From assembly GCA_963383645.1 (NCBI GenBank), contig OY726557.1, forward strand, positions 130,785,251 through 130,849,250: DNA of 64,000 bases. Reading direction: 5' to 3'. Below are positions 48,010-58,296 of the stretch, piece by piece. The translations under genes and the position numbers were made by a program. Position 1 is the stretch's first letter. Each line of letters starts with the position of its first letter. The DNA comes from Muscardinus avellanarius (Eukaryota; Chordata; Mammalia; Rodentia; Gliridae). The notes under the pieces are model-generated. The model saw only the letters and a program-made list of their open reading frames with translations, did not search any database and was not told the origin of the DNA.

Positions 48010-51000
48010 TCAGACATTGGAGAAAACCACTTAATCAGAGAGTGGAGGTAGAGGATTGGGTGCTGGATGAAGCCCTGGGGTTCCTGCTAGTGCTGTGTGG
48101 TGCTGCAGAGTTGGGAAGGTCTTTCTTGGGAAACTGGGTCACAGACTGGTATGACATTCTGTGGATCTTGAGTTCTGGAATGACAAAAATCAGCATTTTA
48201 AACTGCTGGTCCCATACATAGTCACTGTCCTTCTGAAAGTTCCTCGCTGTGTCTTTCAGATGAACTTCTTCAGGAACAGCGAGCAGACATGGACCAGTTC
48301 ACTGCCTCCATCTCAGAGAGTCCCGTGGACGTCCGGGTGAGCTCTGAGGAAAGCGAGGAGATCCCACCGTTCCACCCCTTCCATCCTTTCCCGTCCCTTT
48401 CTGAGAACGAAGGTGTGTATAGTCCTTGGTTCTTCTTGGCTATGGGATGGGAAAAGACAAAATGAGAAAATTGCGGTCTGTTTTTTGAAACTGAGTTGAG
48501 TTGGGAAGGTCATGTTCCTGGCAGGAGGCAGGGGAAAGGGAGACTGAACACCCCAAGCACTTGCTGTGTGTGGGCCCTGTGCTGGGTCCTTTTTAGCTGG
48601 CTTCAGCAGCACTATGAAGTCAGGAATATTCCTCCTGTTTGACAGATGAATTGCTTCAGATCCACTGCTCTTTCTGTTTGTGTGAGGCCCCTTACATGCG
48701 GAAGTCACTCTGAAGGTGGTATATAGCACTTTGATGTCATTACCTTTCATATGGGAGGTAGGTAGTAGAGGGACAGAGAAGGTATCTGGACCAGTTCAGG
48801 CTCACATCTCTGATGTGTGGGCTAAGACGCTATGTCAGGCATGCTTTCCTTTATTCTCTTCTTGGTTCTCCATGCCTAAAAGTATCTCTAAGGCCCGGCA
48901 GGGTGGCGCACGCTTGTAATCTCAGCATTTGGGAGGCTGAGACAGGAGGATCGCAGTTCGAGGATCGCTTCAGCTACTTGATGAGACCCTTTGCAACTCA
49001 GTGAGACCCTGTTTCCAAATAAAGAATCAAAAATAGGGTTGGCGGTGTTTCTCGGAGGTAGAATGCCCCTAGGTTCCATCCCCAGTACCACAGGGGAAAA
49101 AAATTAAAATTTTTTTAAGTATCTCTAAAAGCTGTGAATCTGCACCAGAAATAAGCAAGCTGCAAAGACCCATCCCCTGAGACTTGTCTGTGTAATCAGA
49201 TTTTATTTACTGCTGCCGCCTGTGGTGATAGTAATGATAAAATGGCCCTCAGCTATGGAGTCCTGATTATATGCCAGCTTTAGTTAAGCACTTGGCTTGG
49301 ATATTTTCTTCAATACTCAGAATAATCCTCTAAGGTAGGTACTCTTGAGTGTCCCTGTTGGGGAATGCCAAGGTATCAAGAGGTCGAGTACTTGCCCCCT
49401 GGTCTCCTGTGGCTTGGTTTAGGATTAGAACCCTACCTGATGGGTGTCTTACGGTTCCTGGGTACCGTCACATGCCTCTGACCAGATACAGTGCTGGAAC
49501 AGAGGTCTGAGGAAAGCCCCAAATTGGATGGCAGGGATGGAAGGTGGTGTGTGCCAAGCAGCTTAGCCTTCAGGCCTTAACAGAAATGCAGTCTAAACTA
49601 CTGTCGCAGAGGTACAAACTCAGTGCAGGGGATCTTGTAGTAATAAGACAGGAACTGAGAAAGTGGGTAAAGAGGTGTCACCCTATTCTTATTCTTATTC
49701 TTATCTTAAAAATCCCAAACTCTGAGGCTATAGGGTGGCCATGCATGGACTTTTATGTGCATTTGGGGTTAACATGTCTTGGACATAGCTTAACTAAGAC
49801 CTTGTCTCCTTGTCAGTAAACCACAGTCCGTACTAACTACAAGTTTTGCTATTTTCTAAGAATAATTTTGTGGGACAAACTAATTTGGGAATTTTCTTAA
49901 AGGCACAAGTCAGATCTACTTTTTCCTCTGATCAAGGATACCTTTCAGTGATTTGCTGTGTGTCTTATTTCAGGTTTGTTTAGGGGATATTCCTACATGG
50001 TAATTAAGGAAAAAGACTTTTGTTGACATTACAGAGAAATTCTAAGACGGGAATTTTGAAAGAAGTCATTTTCTTTCTTAATCTCCTTTTTGCTATTTTT
50101 TTTTTTTTATTGTTTTCTTTTCTGCTAGACACTCAGCCGGAGTTGTACCACCCAATGAAAAAAGGTTGGTTTGTCAAAGATGTTCCCTTTAAGACCTTCA
50201 TTCCTTTTCACTCCCCTGGTGTGTTGGAAGCTTCATTTTCCGTTTCATGCCATCACCTGACTTTTTCCACCTCATTTCTTCCGCCGTGGCCGTGAGTGGA
50301 GCCAGTGTAGCTCTGTGTCTGCATTGCTAGGAAGCTGATCTGGCTTCCTGGAGCTTAGTCCAGTGTCAACGGTATTGAGCACTGTGTGACTACCCTAGCT
50401 TTTCTTCTGGGATGTCCAGAGAATGCCCAGTAACCCAGAAATTTCCTGAGGCCTTTAAATCTGGGTAGATCTGTTTTTAGAATATTCCATTTAAGCAGGT
50501 TGGTTTTGAATTGCTAATGTGTGTGCATAGTTGACCGGTGGAGTCTTTTTTTCCTTTCCCTCTTCTTTTTTCTCTGCTTCCCCCTATTCTTTGCAGCCGT
50601 CCCTGCCCTCTGTCTGTGCCACTTGTCTCATGTCCCCTGAGTTGTCACATTTCTCCAACATTCTCAAGAAGCTGATAGATGAGAAAGGTCAAGGCAGGTG
50701 AATGAATTCTTGCTGTAGTGAGTCTCCAGTTTTTGAAGAGTTCACATTGTGGAAGCCGTGTGCTGAATTACCATGCTAACTCTGGTTTAATGCTCTGAAC
50801 CATCCCTCTGGGCCTGATTTTGAGCTCTATTTCATAGATCGGGCAATTAAAGAATCCTCTGAGCTTGCCTGACTTGCTCCAAGTCTGAGCAAGAGGAGAG
50901 GCCTTGGGGTCTGAGCCCAAGTCTCTGTCCTCAGAGCCCACACAGTTTCTGCTGCCTAAGTTGCCAGCTGCTGAACCTTCGGAGGGGGGTCATCTAGAAT

Positions 51001-51508
51001 AAAAGCAAACACTTTATGTTGCTAATGTTGTATTTTATGAGTCCACTCTTTAGCTTTGTCAGATTGGTTATGGATAGACCACGCAGTGTTCCTTGGCTCA
51101 GACTTTGGTGTTCTGGTTTATGCCACAGCATATTTACAGAACATAAAAGTGATTTGAATCTTCTGAAAACCACATTTATGTAAATACTTTATTGTGTTCT
51201 AGTCATGTATGCTACTTTGGAAAGCACTGTGCTAATGTTCCTCTCAGTGGAACATCTTAGATGCATATACATAAAGATGAATTTTCTAGAAGCTTACCTA
51301 GCTTTCACCTTTGTATTTAAACTGTTATGAGTTAGAAGAGCAATTTAACCATTAACTTTTGCTCTCTTAAAGTCACTTGTTTATACATTTTATTACGCCA
51401 AAGTGATTTTGGTTAATGTTTATGAAACGGTGGGTTATGCCATCAAAAAAGTTTTAGAACAGTCTAGACTAGTAGTAAGCCTTTTAAGTGAGTTGGTTTG
51501 GAACTTAA

Positions 51509-51562
<54 letters not shown>

Positions 51563-54480
51563 GGAGGTGGAACCCAGAGGCTTTCTACCTCCGGGCTATA
51601 CTCCCAGCCCTATTTTATATTTTATTTTGAAACAGGGTCTCACTAAGTTGCTGAGAACCTCACTAAGTAGCTGAGGCTGGCTTTGAACCTGCACGATCCT
51701 CCTGTCTCAGCCTCCCAAGCGCGGGGATTACAAGTGTGCGCCATCACGCTCGGCGGAACTTAATCATTTTTAATAGGACCCTGCCCTTAAGACCTTTAAA
51801 ATTCTAAGGAGAGAGATAGAGATGGAAGAAGCTCAGAATTCGAATTTACCAAGGTTGGTCCTTGCTGAGAACACCCTTCTATCTTTTTTTCAAATAATGG
51901 AGAACCCAGTATTGCTGCTTTATTGGCATTTTGAGACTTACAAGCCATCCTGATTTAACTAGAATCAAATCATACAGTTATTTTAATCTGGTGGTGCATG
52001 CTTTTTATCTCAGTACTGGGGAGGCCAAGACGGGAGGATCACAGGTTTGAAGGAAGCTTCTTCAACTTAGTAAGACCCTGTTTCCAAATAAGAAATAAAA
52101 TTGGGTTGGAGGTAGAATGGCCCTGGGTTTAATCCCCAGAACAAAAAAAAAAGAAAAATTTTAGAAGAAATTACATTATTTGGGCTGCTCTGTTATAATT
52201 AGTTAATGAATTTAGTAGCCTGCTAGTTCAGTAGCTGTGGTAGCTCTTATCAGTTGTTCCTTATTTCTCAGAGTTGGGAATGAGTCTAAGCTGGGTGTGG
52301 TGGTGCACACCTGTAGTCCCAGTACTTAGGAGGCAAGGAGATCACAGATTCAAGGCCAGCCTCAGCAACTTAGCAAGGCTATGCTCAAAAAATGAAAAGG
52401 GCTGGGGGAGTAACTCAAAGCTAAACCTTGGGTTCACTCCCCAGTACTAATAAATAAATAAACAAGTCTTAGTGAGGCTCTCAGCAACTTAGTGAGAACC
52501 TGTTTCCAAATAAAATATATATTTAAAAAAAATAGCTCTGGGAGTATAGCCTGGAGGTAGAAAGCCTCTGGGTTCCATCCCCACTACCACAAAAAAAGTT
52601 TTGCTTTATGACTAGACTTGGCATCATTGCCTGCTTTTGACAAAGCCCAGGGCAGCAGTACTGTATATAAATTCACATTAGAATTTTACTCACTTGCAGG
52701 TAGTTGCCTTTGAATGTCAAGTGTGCAGTCAGATTGATCTGATCTATTTATTTATACAAGATTGAAGCCGGGCGTGGTGGCACACGCTTGTAATCTCAGC
52801 ATTTAGAAGGCTGAGACAGGAGGATTGCGGTTTGTCGACAGCTTCAGCTACTTAGGCCCTTTGCAACTCAGTGAGACCCTCATTCAAAATAAAGGCTAAA
52901 AAATAGGGCTGGGGGTATTGCTCAGAGGTAAAACACCCCTGGGTTCCATTCCCAATACTGCAAAGAATAAAGATGCAAATCACAGGCATGTATATAGAAT
53001 TGTGTGTATTGTTATTATAAGAAGCATGGGCTGGGATATAATAGCCCAATGGTAGATTATTTGTCTAGCATGTTTGAGGCTCCAGGTTCAAATCCCCAGT
53101 ACCACAAAAAGAAAAAAAAGAAACTTAAAATAGCTAGAAATCACATGTTTTGAAGCTGAAAATATAGAGAATAGTTCCTTTTTCTCCCTGTGCTGGGTAT
53201 AGTCTTGCTGTCACTCCCAAGTACCACATATGAGTAATGTTGACCCCCATAGCTAACCTTAGAAAGGGAGAGTTACTATTCTCGCTCCAGGTAAAGAGCA
53301 GCACCTCCTGTCCTGGTGCTCCACTCCTCCCTGTTGATGGAATGCTTTCTTCCTGTTTGTTCTGCACCTGCCCTTTAAGTTGTGACCCTCTAGAACCTAG
53401 GCTCCCAAAGGGATACAGCTCAGCAGGAGGCACAAGATTGATCATTTCAAACTGAGATTTTAAGTGCTGTAACCTGGGAGGAGCTGAGATTTAAAGGACA
53501 GATGGGGGCTTGCTGTGGGGAGGGAGTATGTGAGGAAGAAGGGATTGCCTGTGGACTAAGCTCACAGCACACATGCCAGTCAGCACTGCGCGCAGGTCCT
53601 TCATCCAGTGGGAGGTCCTGGGTGCTGAAGGGCCAGGTATGGGATAGCAGGCGCCCAGCAGTGTCACATAGGAGGAGTGGCATGTTCTCCATCCAGACTC
53701 TGCTTCTGTATTTCACAGCAAACGTCCTCCCCCAAAGGCTTATGCTCCATTTATTCCAAGTGGGAGACAAGTAAGCACTCTGTCTTCCTTCATTATACCC
53801 ATCAGTCCTCAGAAAATGCCTGTATCATTCATCCTTATAGCGCAGTGGCACTATCATCCTCAAACACAGTGGCACGTTGAGTTGGGGTGGCAGGGGTGCT
53901 TGGTGAGGGCTCCCTGGCTCCCGGGTAGGAGTTGGCTGTCTCTGTGAGATTGGTCTGAGGTGGGTCACCTAAAAACTGAGCTGCATTCTCTCTCTACACA
54001 GGATCTGGAGTAGGAGAACAGGATGGGGGACTAATCGGTGCAGAAGAAAAAGTGATTAACAGTAAGAATAAAGTGGATGAAAATATGGTGAGCTCACTCT
54101 CTTTTCTGCCCAGCGCGTTTCCTTTTGACTCCCTGCTTTGAGTGGCTTGGTGGTATTGCTTCCAGATGCCCCTCTGAGAGTCTGCCTTCCTAGTAGGAAG
54201 TAGGGCTCCAGCATCTACAGAGATGGGCTGTGCTGTTTAGCTTCTGCAGATGGGAAGGGCTAAAAACTCTTTTGCCCCTGCAGTTCATCTTTTGCTATAC
54301 AGTAGGAAAATAACAGCTAAATTTGCAACTAAAGATACCAATAATGTATTAGAGGCTATTTTCAGGTGAGTAGAGATTTAGTAACTTGAAAATTTAGAAT
54401 AAAGTTGGGTTTGGTTCTTACATTGCCAGCCCTTTTGTATTCTTTTGGTATTCTCTATTACTTACATTTCTGGGTTCTAT

Positions 54481-54519
<39 letters not shown>

Positions 54520-56856
54520 TTAGTACTGGGGTGGAACCCAGAGGCTTTCTACCTTCGGGCTACACTCCCAGACCTATTTTTTATACTTTATTTGGAAACA
54601 GGGTCTCACTAAGTTGCTGAGAGCCTCACTAAGTAGCTGAGGCTGGCTTCGAACCTGTGCAATCCTCCTGTCTCAGCCTCCCAAGCGTGGGGATTACAAG
54701 CGTGCGCCACCACGCCTGGCTCTGGGTTGTTTTAGCTAAACTTGATACTTAAATGTGACTTCCTAGTGGTCCTGAGATGTCTCCACAGCAGTTACCAAGG
54801 GACAGCACAAGTGAAAATCCTTACCTGGCACTGCTGTTCACGAGTTTGCATTCACACCTGCTCCTTCCGTGCAGCCTTTAATGAATGGGTCTGCATGAGT
54901 GTGGCAGGCTGTATATTGAATGTTCCTCTCAACCAGTTGCTAGTTGCTGACATTTTTATGCCTTACAGGTCATTGACGAGACTCTGGATGTTAAAGAAAT
55001 GATTTTCAATGCTGAGAGAGTTGGAGGCCTTGAGGAAGAGCCGGTATGTGTTCAGCTTCAGAACCCAATGTCAGGTTTCACATCCGCTTTAGCTACTCTG
55101 ACTCTTAATTCAGGTAGGAAGTGAGATGTGCCTGGTGTTCTGAGTGAATAAGGGTCCCTCATGTCATTTCCCCATGCTTGTGAGTAAGAAAACTAAAATG
55201 AAAATCTCTCTGGGAATGGGAAACATGGATACCCTCTCCATATGGATATCACCTGTAGAGCCACCTTGGGCTTTAGAAACCGACCTAAACGCACATGGCT
55301 CTCCTGGGTTACTGGACTCACAGTTGCCAAGTGGCCACTGGGACTTTGTTCTTTGTCTGCGTTGTCATTTAGGAAGCGGTGGGACCTCTGCGGGAGGACT
55401 TCAGTCTAAGCAGCAGTGCCCTCATTGGTCTGCTGGTCATTGCAGTGGCCATTGCCACAGTCATCGTCATCAGCCTGGTGATGCTGAGGAAGAGGCAGTA
55501 TGGCACCATCAGCCATGGGATCGTGGAGGTGAGGAGCTGGCTGGCTCTATGCCTTTGGCCCAGGTGGGCTGGGGGCAGGAACAGCATGGAATTCAAACAT
55601 CTTAACTTCTTGAGTACTGGATGTGTTGCCATCAATTACATTACTCACGGGATTATTAGGTCATGTTTTGGAAATCAGCCATCACTGAATTATGCTGATC
55701 CTGTTTCAAGGAGCAGTCACCAACTTTTAGTATTAATTTGGGCTTTGATTGTGAATATCAGAAAATCATAAGAACATTTTATACTATAGAGAGTAAGAAT
55801 GTTTTCTCAAGAGTATGTCCTTCTGGGCACGAGGATCACAGGTTCAAAGCCAGCCTTGGCATTTAGTGAGGCTCTCAGCTACCTAAAGTGAAACCATTTT
55901 CAAATAAGAAACAAAATCGCAGTGGGAGTGTAGCTTGGAGGTAGAATGCCTACTGGTTCAATCCCCAGGGCAAGAAAGGGCGTGGGGGTCGGGCATGGTG
56001 GCGTACCCATGCCCGACCCCCATGGGATTACATGGTGGTGTAATCCCAGCGCTTGGGAAGCTGAGACAGGATCGCATAGGCTCAAAGCCAGCCTTGCCTA
56101 CTTAGTGATGCTCTCAGCAACTTAGTGAGACCCTGTTTCCAAATAAAGTATAACATAGGTCTAGGCATATAGCTGGGAGGTAGAAAAGCCTCTGGGTTCC
56201 ACCCCCAGTACAGTGAAAAAAAGGGGAGACTTTTTTTTTCTGTAGTAGTAGTACTGGGGATGAAACCCAGGGGCATTCTACCTCTGAGCTATACCCCCAG
56301 CCTCATTTTTTTATTTATTTTGAAACAATGTCTCACTGAGTTGCAAAGGGCCTCACTAATGTAGCCGAGGCTGTCCTCAAACCATGATCCTATCTCAGAC
56401 TCCCAAATGCTGGGATTACATGTGTGTGCCACCATACCCAGCTAAAATAGGGGGGGTGGTATTTAAAAATGAAGAACTGAGCCGGGCGTGGTGGCACATG
56501 CTTATAATCCCAACATTCAAGAGGCTGATACCGGAGGATCGCAGTTTGTGGACAGCTTCAACTACTTAGTGAAGCCCTCTTTAACAACTTAGTGAGGCCC
56601 TCTGCAACTCAGTGAGACCTGGTTTCACAATAAAGAATAAAAAAATAGGGCAGGGGGTGTAGCCCAGAGGTAAAATGCCCCTGGGTTCCATCCTTAGACC
56701 TGCAAAAAAAAAAGAAAGGAAGGAAGGAAGGAAGGAAGGAAGGAAGGAAGGAAGGAAGGAAGAAAGAGAGAGAGAGAAAAGAAAGAATAAAAAAATAGGG
56801 CTGGGGTTGTAGCTCAGAAGTAGAATGCCCCTGGGATCTATCCCCAGTACCGCAAA

Positions 56857-56890
<34 letters not shown>

Positions 56891-57727
56891 AAAATGAAGG
56901 ACTTCCAGCTGGGCGTGTTGGCGCATGCTTGTAATCCCAGAATTTGGGAGGGTGAGAACTGAGAATCACAATTCGCAGACAGCCTCAGCTACTTAGGCCC
57001 TCCACAACTTGGTGAGACCCTGTTTCAAAGTAATGAATAAAAAATAGGGAGTATAGCTTGGAGGTCGGTGCCCCTGGGTTCCATCTGTAGACCTGCAAAA
57101 AGAAGAAAAAAAGAAGGACTTCCAATACTACTGCTTATTTTTTTCAGTGTGCATGCTGATAAGTACTCTACCACTGAAAAGTACTCCCAGCCCAGCTTCT
57201 CTTTTTTTAATGGGGAGGTTAGGAGGAAGAACAGGAAACTTAGAAACTAGAGTCCACGCAGGCCGTTTCTGTTCTGTCTTCTGCTGATTTATAATTGGAT
57301 CTGTTTGCCACTTATTTTTAGAGTATGGTGGCAAATATCCAGAGTCTCTTGATTCTAAATATAAATACAATAAGGAATATAATGTGCACTGGAAATTTAG
57401 GTGTTTTATTGTGTGGAGTGCCAAAGATGGAACCTAGGACCTGGCACATGCTAGGCAAGCATATTACCACGGTGCTACATCCCCGGTCTGAATGTAAGTT
57501 CAAATGCAAGTCTGTAGCTTGGTCTTCTCTCCTGCTGGAAGCTGGCCTAGCTGTCGAGTTTCAGAGCTGGAAAAGACTAGAGGCCATCTGGCCTACTCCC
57601 TTTTCATAGTTGAGTGATGTGGCTCACCTCCACTATCCCACATGTCATGTAGCAGAACAGAGACCTGCTTGGACCAAGCTTCAGGACTCTAGTTGTAGAG
57701 AGAAGTTGTACTTCTTTCACCACCTAC

Positions 57728-57790
<63 letters not shown>

Positions 57791-58264
57791 TTTCTTTCTG
57801 GTGGTACTGGGGAGGAACGTAGGGACATTCTACCTCCAAGCTACACCACCGGCCCTATTTTTTTTTTCTTTGTTTTGAACAGGGTTTCACCTGCTGGGTA
57901 TGGTGGCACATGCTTTTTTTTTTTTTTTTTTTTTTTTGTGGTGGTACTGGGGTTCTTGGAAGCCCTTCTACCTCTGGGCTACACTCCCAGACCTATTTTT
58001 TTATATATTTTTTTTTTCCTTTGGAAACAGGGTCTCTTAAGTCAGCGAGGCTGGCTCCGAACAAAGGGACACACACTTTTAATCCCAGCATTTGGGAGGC
58101 TGAGACAGGAGGATTCCACAGATTCAAAGCCAGCCTCAGCTTCTTAGGCCCTTTGCAATGCAGTGAGACCCTGTTTCAAAATAAAGAATAAAAAATAGGG
58201 CTGAGGGTGTAGCTCAGAGGTAGAATGCCCCTGGGCTCCACCCCCAGTACCACCAAAAAAAAAA

Positions 58265-58296
<32 letters not shown>

